Made by a program: the position numbers and the translations under genes | From: Pseudomonadota bacterium | GTDB taxonomy: Bacteria > Desulfobacterota > Binatia > Binatales > Binataceae | Length of the DNA: 64,000 bases | Reading direction: 5' to 3' | NCBI GenBank assembly: GCA_021323675.1 | Contig: JAJPKP010000086.1 | Coordinates: 157,024 to 221,023 of the forward strand | Shown here: positions 1-8,505 of the stretch, piece after piece | How the letters are laid out: the number at the start of each line of letters is the position of its first letter | Position numbering within the stretch: position 1 is the first letter of the stretch | Notes under the pieces: model-generated | The model's database searches: none | What the model saw: the letters and a program-made list of their open reading frames with translations, nothing else | Told to the model about the DNA's origin: nothing

Positions 1-2
1 GG

Positions 3-737
3 GAAGCGCCCGAATACGTGGTGCAACTGGTTTTAGGATCGCTTCAGTTCTCGGAAGCGTGCCTCAGGCTCTACGGCCATCCGCAGTTGCTCGCCGTCGC
101 CGAAGCGATCAACGGCGAGGATTTTACGCCATTCAATGAAGCGGTCTGGATAAAGCAGCCCGGCCTGGGCGGCTCCGTCGCATGGCATCAGGACGGATGG
201 ACGCATTGGGGAAGCCCGGCGCTCGACGAGAACACGCACGGCTTCAACTTCATGGCGCAGCTATACGGCTGCAACGCGACCAACGGACTTTGGGTCGTCC
301 CCGGCTCGCATCGCATCGGCAAGGCGGACATCAAGTCGATGGTCGAAGCAGCGGGATCCGAGCGCCTGCCCGATGCCGTGCCGCTCATTTGCGGGCCGGG
401 CGACGTAGTGATCTGCAATCGCCAGGCGGTGCATGGGTCGTTTGCAAACACCTGTGAAGACGTTCGCGTCACCATCAACTTCGGATTCCATCGCCGCAAG
501 TCGGTGCTCGGAGTGGCAAGTGGCGGCGTTCACAACGAAGTCGCGGTGTACGACGACCAGCGTATCCGCGAACGCTCCCGCGTGATCATGTACGCGATCG
601 ACGCGCGCAAGCGGCGGTTCCCGGATGAAAAGCCCTACATCTACAGACCGTTCGCCGGACAGGACCACCTCTATAGATGGACACCCGAGGCGAAAGCGGG
701 CTTGAAGGACTACAACCTCCTCGACCTCGGGATCTAG
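3..737 (+). CDS. Phytanoyl-CoA dioxygenase family protein (5' end outside window)
   Basis: Probable Fe(II)/2-oxoglutarate oxygenase of the PhyH family, which hydroxylates small organic or acyl substrates in the cytoplasm. The reading frame is open back to the window edge, so the true start is missing. The facial triad is visible: a WHQDGW segment with His at 186-188 and Asp at 192-194, and a distal His (AVHGS) at 432-434, followed by an Arg-containing RVTINF strand that normally holds 2-oxoglutarate. The 3' end at 737 is intact. It lies about 145 bp upstream of an SDR in the same direction, and the surrounding genes look catabolic. Substrate cannot be predicted. Confidence 0.85.
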   Translation, partial: EAPEYVVQLVLGSLQFSEACLRLYGHPQLLAVAEAINGEDFTPFNEAVWIKQPGLGGSVAWHQDGWTHWGSPALDENTHGFNFMAQLYGCNATNGLWVVPGSHRIGKADIKSMVEAAGSERLPDAVPLICGPGDVVICNRQAVHGSFANTCEDVRVTINFGFHRRKSVLGVASGGVHNEVAVYDDQRIRERSRVIMYAIDARKRRFPDEKPYIYRPFAGQDHLYRWTPEAKAGLKDYNLLDLGI

Positions 738-882
738 CGTCCTTCAAGCAACCCGACTTCGCGCGTGAACGGCAAAGGCGCCGCGCCTCGCGGCCATGCC
801 TGTCCATGCACCACTCGCAACAAGGGTGCACAATGTCCTTCGCTCGCCCGTGCGCGAAGCAACCGAAAAGGAGCCGGATGAA

Positions 883-1635
883 ATGGCACACAAAGTCGCG
901 ATCGTCACCGGCGCCGGCAGCGGTATCGGCAAGCATGCGGCGCTCGCGCTGATGCGTGAGGGGTTCGCGGTGGTGTTCGCGGGACGGCGGCTTGAATTAA
1001 TCGAGGCGGCCGCCGCGGAGGGCCGCGCAACCGGCGCGCCCGCAATCGCGGTACGAACCGACGTGAGCGATCCGGAGTCAGTCAAAAATCTGTTTGCGAG
1101 GACGCGCGCCGAGTACGGCCGCCTTGACCTTCTGTTCAACAACGCGGGAATCGGAGCGCCGCCGGTGCCGCTCGAGGATCTTCCCTACGATCGATGGCGC
1201 GCCGTGGTGAATACCAATCTGACCGGCACCTTCCTATGTACGCAGGAGGCTTTCCGCATCATGAAGGCCCAGCAGCCGCGAGGCGGACGTATCATCAACA
1301 ACGGATCGATTTCCGCCCAGGTCCCGCGCCCGAATTCAGCTCCTTACACCGCGACAAAACACGCCATCACAGGACTGACCAAATCGACTTCGCTTGACGG
1401 CCGCAAATACGATATCGCGTGCAGCCAAATCGATATCGGCAACGCCGCGACCGAGATGACGGCGCGGATGGCGCGCGGCGTCCCGCAGGCATCGGGGGAA
1501 ATCGCAGTCGAGCCGACTTTCGACGTCGAGCATGTCGCGCGCGCGATCGTTTACATCGCCAAGCTTCCGCTCGATGCGAACGTCCAGTTCATGACGGTCA
1601 TGGCCACCAAAATGCCGTTCATCGGGCGCGGCTGA
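883..1635 (+). CDS. SDR family oxidoreductase
   Basis: Classical short-chain dehydrogenase/reductase of 250 aa, the usual length. It shows the cofactor motif TGAGSGIG (residues 9-16), NNAG (86-89), and the catalytic Ser (142 or 144), Tyr155 and Lys159 (YTATK). Arg residues after the second strand (AGRR, 34-37) favour NADP(H). I chose ATG 883 over an in-frame ATG at 796 because AAAAGGAG sits 9-10 nt before 883 and the protein then starts directly with the Rossmann strand. Substrate is unknown; the neighbours suggest catabolism of an organic compound. Confidence 0.9.
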   Translation: MAHKVAIVTGAGSGIGKHAALALMREGFAVVFAGRRLELIEAAAAEGRATGAPAIAVRTDVSDPESVKNLFARTRAEYGRLDLLFNNAGIGAPPVPLEDLPYDRWRAVVNTNLTGTFLCTQEAFRIMKAQQPRGGRIINNGSISAQVPRPNSAPYTATKHAITGLTKSTSLDGRKYDIACSQIDIGNAATEMTARMARGVPQASGEIAVEPTFDVEHVARAIVYIAKLPLDANVQFMTVMATKMPFIGRG

Positions 1636-1674
1636 ATTCCGGCTGACAGCGGCGCAAGAACCCGCGCTGAAACT

Positions 1675-1863
1675 TCAGCTCTGATGCATGAGCGTCGGGC
1701 AGCTCGAATGCTCCCCTCCGGTGCAACAGGACCCTTTCGGACAGCAATTCTGCTTGGTCTGGCAGCAAGCCGGAACTTCAGCCGCACCGCGGACCGCGTA
1801 CGCGCCGAAAACCGTGCCGGTGAAGACAGCCGCCGCGAACAGTGTGAGCAGGGAGCGTTTCAT
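1675..1863 (-). CDS. Small secreted cysteine-rich peptide
   Basis: A 62-aa protein with a clear N-terminal signal (MKRS followed by a hydrophobic stretch to about residue 22) and a short mature part carrying seven Cys: three CC pairs (33-34, 40-41, 46-47) and Cys55. A strong GGAGGAG lies 6-7 nt upstream of ATG 1863, which selects this start over an in-frame one 48 nt upstream. I do not recognise the family. The clustered CC pairs suggest metal binding or disulfide packing in the periplasm, which is inference. It is convergent with the upstream SDR and followed by the LLM monooxygenase on the same strand. Confidence 0.6.
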   Translation of the reverse strand: MKRSLLTLFAAAVFTGTVFGAYAVRGAAEVPACCQTKQNCCPKGSCCTGGEHSSCPTLMHQS

Positions 1864-1987
1864 GTGGTTACTCCTCCAATCTGTCGAAGAGTGCTGACAG
1901 AGCGAACTCATCTTCGCATACTTTTCTCTTCAACTCGATCAAAACATTTCGCGACCGGCGCGCAAGCATCCGGATCAATTCCCCTCG

Positions 1988-3031
1988 CTACGCGGCTCTG
2001 AGCCGAGGAGCGACTTCCCGCGCGAACAGTTCCATCGACTTGCGCGTTCGCTCCGGCGCCAGGCCCGGCAAATGCATCCCGAGCACCAGATGGGTGGTGC
2101 GAACCCTTTTGAACGACTCGTTGAGGCGCGATGCAACTTCCTCCGGGCTGCCGAACAGAGGAGTAAACAGCATCCCCTTCGCATCGCGCAGCTTCGCCGG
2201 CTCGGGCAGATTCGCGAATTGCGCGGCATTGGGCATTTCGTTCGCCTCCACGATCCAGCGCCCGTACAACCTCAGCATGCAATGATAATGATCCTGCGCT
2301 TCAGCCCATGCCTGGTCGGTGGTGCTCGCAATATAAGTCCAATGAAGCTGAGCTGCCGAATAGTCCGCGGGATCGCGCCCCGCCTGCCGTAGAGAATCGT
2401 CGTAGATCTGCTGCGCGCGCGGATCGCCGAGTCCCATGAAGTGGCATCCCATCCTGCCCGCGCGCTGGATCGCCTTCGGCGCGCCCGCTCCTATCCAGAT
2501 CGGAGGATGGGGCGATTGTACCGCCGGCGGCATCAGCGTGATGCCCTTCACGTTGTAGTGGCGTCCGGAATAAGAGAAGTCCCTTTTCGTCCACGCGCCG
2601 CGAATCACCTCGATTCCTTCTTCGAGCCGGCTGGCGCGCGCCTTTCGATTCACGCCGTAGCCCGCAAATTCGCTGGGACCGTAGCCTTGTCCGACGCCGA
2701 GATCGAAACGGCCGTTCGAGATGATATCGATAGTCGCGGCGTCTTCCGCAATTCGGACCGCGTTGTGCAGCGGCAGCAGCACCAGGTAGGTGCCGATCCT
2801 GATGCGCGAAGTCGTCGCCGCGATTGCGGATGCGATCGGGAGGACCGCCGGCGAGTATCCATCCTCCGCAAAATGATGCTCCGTGAGCCACGCCTCGTCG
2901 TATCCAAGCTCTTCCGCCAACCGGACCTGCGCAAGCTGATCGGCGTAGAACTGCGGCCATGGGCGGCGCCATTCGGGAGGATTACGGAAGGCAAACAAAA
3001 GTCCGATATTGAGGTTCGGGCAGAGGCTCAT
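1988..3031 (-). CDS. LLM class flavin-dependent oxidoreductase
   Basis: Luciferase-like monooxygenase of 347 aa, a typical length. The start MSLCPNLNIGLLF matches the first beta strand of the fold, and it contains the family's AWLTEHHF segment and GVGQGYGPSEFAGYG segment. These enzymes use reduced flavin (FMNH2 or F420) and oxygen to oxidise small molecules. The frame is open upstream for about 960 nt, but that part is antisense to a real SDR gene, so ATG 3031 is taken as the start. A role beside the SDRs and amidohydrolases in breakdown of a xenobiotic or natural product is likely but unproven. Confidence 0.88.
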   Translation of the reverse strand: MSLCPNLNIGLLFAFRNPPEWRRPWPQFYADQLAQVRLAEELGYDEAWLTEHHFAEDGYSPAVLPIASAIAATTSRIRIGTYLVLLPLHNAVRIAEDAATIDIISNGRFDLGVGQGYGPSEFAGYGVNRKARASRLEEGIEVIRGAWTKRDFSYSGRHYNVKGITLMPPAVQSPHPPIWIGAGAPKAIQRAGRMGCHFMGLGDPRAQQIYDDSLRQAGRDPADYSAAQLHWTYIASTTDQAWAEAQDHYHCMLRLYGRWIVEANEMPNAAQFANLPEPAKLRDAKGMLFTPLFGSPEEVASRLNESFKRVRTTHLVLGMHLPGLAPERTRKSMELFAREVAPRLRAA

Positions 3032-3196
3032 TGGCCACTCACTATGACAGCATCGTGATTTTGGCAAGTCCGCGCAGCACGGCTCGCGCTGGCAGCGCGC
3101 GGCCAAAACGTGCGATTGTTCAAAGTTGTCACGGGCCTTGCGATGCAGGCCCTGGCGAAGCCAAACGTTCGGTAAATCATTCGAGGTCTCCAGAAA

Positions 3197-4069
3197 ATGC
3201 AACTCCAGGACAAGGTGGCAGTCATTACCGGCGGTGCGAGCGGGATGGGCCGCGCGACCGTGTTGCGCCTTCTTCAGGAAGGCGCCTGCGTCGTCATCGC
3301 GGATTACAACGAGGACACCGGCAAGCAGACGCTGGCGATCGCTTCGGATCGGGACTTTCGCGACCGCGCCCGCTTCATCCGCACCGACGTGGCAAAAGAA
3401 TCCGACATCGCCGCGATGATCGCTCTGGCGATCTCGGAATTCGGACGGCTCGATGTCGTCTTCAACAATGCGGGAGTGGGTGGAGCGCTCGGCCCGATTT
3501 GGGACATCGAGGTCGAAGAATGGGACTACACCTTCGACGTGCTCGCGAAGGGCGTCTTCCTTGGCATCAAGCACGCCGCGCGCGCGATGAAGCGGCTGGG
3601 CCGGGGCGGCTCGATCATCAATACCGCGTCGGTGGCGGGACTCAGTGGCGGCAGCGGACCGCTTGTGTATTCGGCGGCAAAAGCGGCCGTGATCAATCTT
3701 ACGCGCGCCGCCGCGCTGCAACTCGCGCCGGATCGCATCCGAGTCAACGCAATCTGTCCCGGCGGCGTGCTGACTGCGTTGACCGATCGCGGCGATCCTG
3801 CCGCGGTCGCAAAACAGCTCGACGCGTTTCAGCCGTGGCCCGAGCACGGCAAGCCGGAACATATCGCGGGCGCCGCTCTCTTCCTCGCAAGCGATGATTC
3901 CGAGTTCGTCACCGGCGAGGCGCTGGTGGTGGACGGCGGACTCACCGCGGCCGGGCCGAACGTATGGAAGGGATTGGGCGGGATCGCCGAAAATCAACTG
4001 CCGGTTGTCGGAGTAAATCGCGGCAGCACCGGAGCACCCAGCACCCGGCGCCGCGTACGCGAAATCTGA
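3197..4069 (+). CDS. SDR family oxidoreductase
   Basis: Short-chain dehydrogenase of 290 aa. Visible motifs are TGGASGMG (11-18), Asp36 after the second strand (NAD preference), NNAG (90-93), Ser145, and Tyr158/Lys162 in YSAAK. The C-terminus is about 35 residues longer than the core family, ending in a basic tail. A GAGG lies 11 nt before ATG 3197. It is divergent from the LLM monooxygenase across about 165 bp and probably co-transcribed with the SnoaL-like gene 40 bp downstream. Substrate unknown. Confidence 0.9.
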   Translation: MQLQDKVAVITGGASGMGRATVLRLLQEGACVVIADYNEDTGKQTLAIASDRDFRDRARFIRTDVAKESDIAAMIALAISEFGRLDVVFNNAGVGGALGPIWDIEVEEWDYTFDVLAKGVFLGIKHAARAMKRLGRGGSIINTASVAGLSGGSGPLVYSAAKAAVINLTRAAALQLAPDRIRVNAICPGGVLTALTDRGDPAAVAKQLDAFQPWPEHGKPEHIAGAALFLASDDSEFVTGEALVVDGGLTAAGPNVWKGLGGIAENQLPVVGVNRGSTGAPSTRRRVREI

Positions 4070-4109
4070 AACATCACGCTGGCAAACGTATCCAGGGAGG
4101 ACTGCGCCG

Positions 4110-4628
4110 ATGGCGACAAACCTCGAAGGTCGGGTCCGTGAGCTGGAGGCGAAGGTGGCGGAACTCTGCGAGCGCGAGGCAATTCGCGCGTTGCGCCTGC
4201 GCTACCATGAATGCATCAACGAGGCGAAGATGGCGGAAATACCTGGCCTCTTCACCGATGACGGCGAGCTGGATTTCGGCCATCTGGGCCGCGCCAAGGG
4301 ACGCGATCAGATCGAAGCGTTCTTCTCCGGATTGGCGGGCCGCCCGTCTTCCGGGCAGGACAAGCCCCGCCGCGGCCTCTATCGCGTCAAGCAGTTCATC
4401 CATAACCACGTCATCAATCTTCACGGCGACCGCGCCGACGGCTTCGCTTACCTGGAAGCCAAGCCCGTCTATAACGGCGAGAGTTACGTAGTGGCGGCGC
4501 GTTATGACGACGAGTACGTCAAGCGCGACGGACGCTGGAAGTTCAGCAAAATGAGCCTGACGCCGTACTTCATGGTGCCGCTGAAGGAAGGATGGGCGGG
4601 AGAGGATCTGCTGAAGATGGGCCGATAG
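4110..4628 (+). CDS. SnoaL-like (NTF2-fold) nuclear transport factor 2 family protein
   Basis: A 172-aa protein beginning with a predicted coiled helix (LEGRVRELEAKVAELCERE), followed by an NTF2-like fold segment (ALRLRYHECINEAKMAEIPGLFTDDGELDFG). Family members include polyketide cyclases, dehydratases and small ring-hydroxylating subunits. GGGAGGA lies 9 nt before ATG 4110. The gene directly follows the SDR at 3197-4069, a pairing common in catabolic operons. The precise reaction cannot be read from the sequence. Confidence 0.8.
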   Translation: MATNLEGRVRELEAKVAELCEREAIRALRLRYHECINEAKMAEIPGLFTDDGELDFGHLGRAKGRDQIEAFFSGLAGRPSSGQDKPRRGLYRVKQFIHNHVINLHGDRADGFAYLEAKPVYNGESYVVAARYDDEYVKRDGRWKFSKMSLTPYFMVPLKEGWAGEDLLKMGR

Positions 4629-4679
4629 CATCGGCCTCCCGCAACCGCGGCCGCAAGCGCAATCGGCTGCAGTTGCCCT

Positions 4680-5540
4680 TTACCTGTCCAGCTTCAGCAC
4701 TTTGCGCGCGTTGTCGCGCAGGAATTTCGGCCACACGTCGTCTTTGAACGGCACCGACTTCATGTCGGTCATGATCCGCTCGAGCGACAGGCCCATCGGA
4801 AAGTAGCCCGCGTAGATCACGCGGTCGGCGCCGCGCGTGTTCGCATAACGAACGATCGCTTCGGGGTAATACCGGGGCGCGAACGCTGAGGTCGAATAGT
4901 AGAGGTTGGGCCACTTCAGCATCAGCTTGACCGCGAGATCTTCCCACGGCTCGCATCCGTGCCGGGTGACAAACACGAGTTCCGGAAAGTCGTACATCAC
5001 CTGGTCGATGAGGCGCACTTCCTGCGGCCACATCGGCAGTCGCGGACCGGGAACACCGGCGCAGGCGAAGATTGGAACGCCCAGCTCGACGCACTTCGCA
5101 TAGATCGGGTACATCAGCGGGTCGGAAATTCCGACCTGCGGCTTGTAGCCCGCGTTGAACGCGCCAAACGCGCCCACCCCGTAGGTTTCATGCTGGCGCA
5201 CCATGTCGCGGATACCGTCCATGCCCCGATTCGGATCCACGTTGCCAATCGGAATGAATCGGTCGGGATGATCTTTCAGCGCCTTTGATGCGACCTCGCC
5301 TCCGACGCCAACCAGGCCCATCTCGATGCCGAATCGATCCATCTCGTGCAGCGTGATCGAGATCGGATCTTTCGATCCGTACAGCTCCTTGGGCACGTTC
5401 TTGAACATGTATTCGACCGGGAAATCGAACTTCGCCGACGGATCCTTCAGTTGCGCGCGGATGAAGTCGTACATCCGGAAGTCGTCCGCCGGAAAGCCGA
5501 TCATCGTGTCGATGATCCCAATGTCGGTCGGCATCGCCAT
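4680..5540 (-). CDS. Amidohydrolase-2 family protein lacking canonical metal ligands
   Basis: A 286-aa TIM-barrel protein of the amidohydrolase-2 (ACMSD-like) family, recognised from PNRGMDGI, HETYGVGAFG, a conserved His in FVTRHG, and a C-terminal LRDNARKVLKL typical of the family. Two expected sites are missing: the first strand reads IIDTMIGFP with no His, and the usual GSDYP catalytic Asp segment reads YAGYFPMG. It may be inactive, metal-independent, or a partner of the adjacent full amidohydrolase (3-nt gap, same operon). The start ATG 5540 is followed by a second ATG two codons later. Confidence 0.82.
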   Translation of the reverse strand: MAMPTDIGIIDTMIGFPADDFRMYDFIRAQLKDPSAKFDFPVEYMFKNVPKELYGSKDPISITLHEMDRFGIEMGLVGVGGEVASKALKDHPDRFIPIGNVDPNRGMDGIRDMVRQHETYGVGAFGAFNAGYKPQVGISDPLMYPIYAKCVELGVPIFACAGVPGPRLPMWPQEVRLIDQVMYDFPELVFVTRHGCEPWEDLAVKLMLKWPNLYYSTSAFAPRYYPEAIVRYANTRGADRVIYAGYFPMGLSLERIMTDMKSVPFKDDVWPKFLRDNARKVLKLDR

Positions 5541-5543
5541 GGC

Positions 5544-6758
5544 TCACGATGCTCCCTGAAGCGCCTCGCGGAAGAGATAGCAAGCGCTGTCGCGAGGAAT
5601 CTCTTCGCGCGGCAAGGGCGTTTCCACCTGCTCCGGTGTCGGTCCCACCTTTGCCGCCCGCTCCTTCAGCTTTTCGAGATCGAACTTGTACAGCGCCGCG
5701 GCGTTGAGTCCCAGCACCTTGCGCCGGCGCGAATCCGGCATGTCACCGAAGGTCAACCGCAGCGACTGGAGATTGTAGGGAAACGTGCCTTCGTAGTGAG
5801 GATAGTCATTTCCCCACAGCACGTGATCCTCTCCTATCTCGTCGATACCCTCCAGATCGGCCTTGCTTGGGAAACTGGCACCATAGTAGCAATTGCGCTT
5901 CGCGTATTCGCTGGGCGGCATCTTGAGCGGCAGCTCCAGTCCTTTGTAGTTCATCTCTCCGAGCGAGCCCGACTTGATCGCGTAGTATGCGCGGTCCATC
6001 TGCTTGAGTATCGCCGGAACCCAATAGCATCCCGACTCGGTCAGGATATGCCTGAGTCTCGGGAATTTCTCGTAAACGCCGGACATGAGAAGATGCCGGT
6101 AGCCCGCCTGTCCGTAATAGGCCACGTCCTGGATCCAGATCGACTCTGCTACCGGACCTTCGCCGTAGTTGGGCAACCCCTGCCCCGTATGCTGATTGAG
6201 AACGAGGTCATGGTCCTGGATTGCGGCAAACACGCGCTCCCACGCCGGGTCGTAGAGCGGCTTCAGCCAATACGCGTCGGGCGGGATGAGCGGGAGCAGC
6301 ACACCGCCGCGCAGGCCGGATTTGGCGATGAACTCGATATCCTTGATCGCCTCGTCGAAGTCGTTTGGCAGGATCAGTCCGATTCCGGCGCGGCGCACGG
6401 GATCTTCGGCGCAGAAATCCACCAGCCATCGATTGTGCGCGCGGATACCCGCCAGGCATCGCTGGTACTCGTCCGGCTTCGGCGGATGAGCGGTGACGAT
6501 ACTCTTGCGGTAGAAGGGCGGAACGGTATTCGGGAATACCACTTCGCCGACCACACCCTGACTATCCTGGTCCTTGTTGCGGATGCCGAAATCCCAGTTG
6601 CGCATCTTCTTGGAGCCATAGTGCTCCTGGGACGGGTTCTTGTAGCCGCCTCGCCACTCGTCGAACGTCTCGCGCCATTCGGGATCGAGGTACTCGCGAT
6701 ACTGGGCATGACTGCCGCCGGCGTGAGTGTCCGCGGTGATCAGAATGTAAGGTTCCAT
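5544..6758 (-). CDS. Amidohydrolase-2 family hydrolase/decarboxylase
   Basis: Protein of 404 aa with amidohydrolase-2 hallmarks: an N-terminal TADTHAGGS strand, His-containing NQHTGQGLPNYG, HILTESG and the catalytic Asp segment LWGNDYPHYEGTFP, ending with GLNAAALYKFDLEKL. Members hydrolyse or decarboxylate cyclic and aromatic compounds using a divalent metal. ATG 6758 is preferred over an in-frame start 15 nt upstream because GCGGGAGG sits 5 nt before it. It is the first gene of a two-gene minus-strand operon with the degenerate paralogue. Confidence 0.88.
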   Translation of the reverse strand: MEPYILITADTHAGGSHAQYREYLDPEWRETFDEWRGGYKNPSQEHYGSKKMRNWDFGIRNKDQDSQGVVGEVVFPNTVPPFYRKSIVTAHPPKPDEYQRCLAGIRAHNRWLVDFCAEDPVRRAGIGLILPNDFDEAIKDIEFIAKSGLRGGVLLPLIPPDAYWLKPLYDPAWERVFAAIQDHDLVLNQHTGQGLPNYGEGPVAESIWIQDVAYYGQAGYRHLLMSGVYEKFPRLRHILTESGCYWVPAILKQMDRAYYAIKSGSLGEMNYKGLELPLKMPPSEYAKRNCYYGASFPSKADLEGIDEIGEDHVLWGNDYPHYEGTFPYNLQSLRLTFGDMPDSRRRKVLGLNAAALYKFDLEKLKERAAKVGPTPEQVETPLPREEIPRDSACYLFREALQGAS

Positions 6759-6773
6759 GTGAACCTCCCGCAA

Positions 6774-6917
6774 ATTGGATCAAGCCATCATCGCGAACCT
6801 ACGCCTTTTCCTCCGAGTTTTGCAAAACCCGGGCACACCGCTGGTGAACACGCTCCGGTTGGCAGGGTCGGGTCATTTTCTGCCATATTTCCCCAATCAA
6901 TATAGAGGATGGCGCCG
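6774..6917. promoter_or_regulatory. Divergent intergenic region, amidohydrolase operon / serine hydrolase
   Basis: About 140 bp between two head-to-head genes, so it should hold both promoters. It is AT-richer than its flanks (for example TTTTCTGCCATATTTCC). I could not assign a convincing -35/-10 pair on either strand and no clear operator palindrome is visible. Confidence 0.35.
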
Positions 6918-8156
6918 ATGGCCAATCGCACAATTTCGAAAAACACCCGCGCGGGCCTGATCGAGGGCGAATGCGACCCGGCATTCAACGGCGTTCTCGA
7001 TGCCTTCATCGAGAATTTCGAGACCCGCGACGAGGTCGGCGCGAGCGTCTGCCTGGCCGTCAAAGGCCGAACGGTCGTTGATCTCTGGGGAGGCCGTGTC
7101 GCAGTCGATGGCGCTCCGTGGGCGCGCGATACCGTCTCCATCGTCTTCTCCGCCACGAAAGGAGCATCGGCGTTGTGCGCGCATATGGCGGCCGACCGCG
7201 GGTTGCTCGATCTTGATGCGCCGGTGACACGCTATTGGCCCGAGTTCGGACAGGCGGGCAAGGAGGGCGCGCTCGTCTCGATGATGCTCGATCATTCCGT
7301 CGGCCTTCCTCATGTGCGCACCAAGGTGAAACAAGGCGGTTTCTACGACTACGACTACATGATCGCGATGCTCGAGAAGGAGGAGCCGTTCTGGAAGCCG
7401 GGCATCCGCAACGGCTACCACGGCATCACTTCCGCGTGGACCGTGGGGGAGATGGTGCATCGATCGACCGGGACCCGCCTTGGCCGCTTCTTTCAGGAGC
7501 AGGTGGCGCGCCCGCTCGGACTCGATTTCTGGATCGGGTTTCCCGCCGAGATGGAGCATCGCGTCGCTCCGATGATCTACGCACCCATCACCGACGAGGT
7601 TCGCAACAGCCGGATCTCGCAGGCGGCGATCAATGAAAAGGATTCCCCCACTCACTACTTCATGTTCAACGTGGGCGGATTCGATGCGAACAGCCGTGAA
7701 GCGCACGCCGCCGAAATCGGGTCGGCCAACGGCATCTCCAATGCGCGCGGACTGGCGGGCCTGTATGCGCCGCTGGCCAACGGCGGCGAACTAAACGGCG
7801 TGCGCCTGGTGAGTCAGGATACGCTTCGGCGGATGGCGCTGTGTTCGGTTGCAACTCACGAGGACGCGACGCTTCGCATCCCCACGCGCTTCTCGCTCGG
7901 GTTCATGAAAGCGATGGACAATCGGCGGCTGGAAAATTCCGCGCATTGCTCACTGCTGATTTCCGAATCCGCCTTCGGCCATGTCGGCGCCGGCGGTTCA
8001 CTCGGGTTTGCGGATCCCGAATGCGGCATGAGCTTCGGGTACACGATGAACCGGATGGGTTTTGGAATCCTGATGAACGATCGCGGGCAGACTCTCGTCG
8101 ATGCGGCCTACCGCGCGCTGGGCTACAGATCAAACATCAGCGGCGTGTGGGCCTAG
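6918..8156 (+). CDS. Serine hydrolase / beta-lactamase-fold esterase
   Basis: A 412-aa protein of the class C beta-lactamase-like family (EstB-type esterases). The nucleophile motif SATK is at residues 78-81 (Ser78, Lys81) and the second-motif Tyr is in NGYHGIT (Tyr167). A late GHVGAGGSLGFADP segment corresponds to the third active-site motif. No signal peptide is seen, so it is cytoplasmic and more likely an esterase than an antibiotic-resistance enzyme. I use ATG 6918 because GAGG is 10 nt upstream; the ATG at 6909 is too close to that site. Confidence 0.88.
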   Translation: MANRTISKNTRAGLIEGECDPAFNGVLDAFIENFETRDEVGASVCLAVKGRTVVDLWGGRVAVDGAPWARDTVSIVFSATKGASALCAHMAADRGLLDLDAPVTRYWPEFGQAGKEGALVSMMLDHSVGLPHVRTKVKQGGFYDYDYMIAMLEKEEPFWKPGIRNGYHGITSAWTVGEMVHRSTGTRLGRFFQEQVARPLGLDFWIGFPAEMEHRVAPMIYAPITDEVRNSRISQAAINEKDSPTHYFMFNVGGFDANSREAHAAEIGSANGISNARGLAGLYAPLANGGELNGVRLVSQDTLRRMALCSVATHEDATLRIPTRFSLGFMKAMDNRRLENSAHCSLLISESAFGHVGAGGSLGFADPECGMSFGYTMNRMGFGILMNDRGQTLVDAAYRALGYRSNISGVWA

Positions 8157-8505
8157 CCACCGCTCCGGATCGACTACTTCGCGGTCGAAAGCGCCTCGCA
8201 TCGGTCTTCACGCAGGATCGATGCAGGCGTCGCTACGTGGGCTTCGACGCGCGCCTTCGGCCGCCGGCATCTGCAGACCATTGATCGAGCGGCGCGGTTA
8301 CACGCCTCGGAACCTTACATGAATCTTGCGGCGGGCGCGGCGATCCCTTGTCGGATCGCTTTCGCCAAATGGCGAGGTCCGCGATAGTAGGAAGCATGGC
8401 CATCACCCAGGTTGACCTGCTCGTCGTGGTCATCTCAGCCGACGCGCGCTCCTCGGCGGGTGCGCACCACTTCATCGCCGGCGGTTGCAGGAGCCGAAGC
8501 GGAAC
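8157..8505. other. Intergenic region, no supported gene
   Basis: About 350 bp between the serine hydrolase and the P-type ATPase. It contains a 7-bp perfect hairpin at 8340-8359 and a Shine-Dalgarno-like GCAGGAG at 8487-8493 belonging to the ATPase. No conserved coding sequence was recognised on either strand. Confidence 0.5.
8340..8362 (+). terminator. Possible weak terminator hairpin
   Basis: A perfect 7-bp stem GCGATCC/GGATCGC (8340-8346 with 8353-8359), 6-nt loop, followed by only TTT. It lies 180 bp after the serine hydrolase stop codon. The U-tract is short, so it may instead be a protein-binding palindrome. Confidence 0.3.

Noticed and set aside
3032..3997. N-terminal extension of the LLM monooxygenase gene
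   Set aside because: Antisense to a well supported SDR; the LLM fold begins at residue 1 of the shorter start.
5346..6905. Long plus-strand open frame of over 500 codons
   Set aside because: Antisense to the two amidohydrolase genes, with no family similarity; it is a GC-rich shadow.
6918..8156. Antibiotic-resistance beta-lactamase
   Set aside because: It lacks a signal peptide and has esterase-type motifs (EstB-like), so a resistance call is unsupported.
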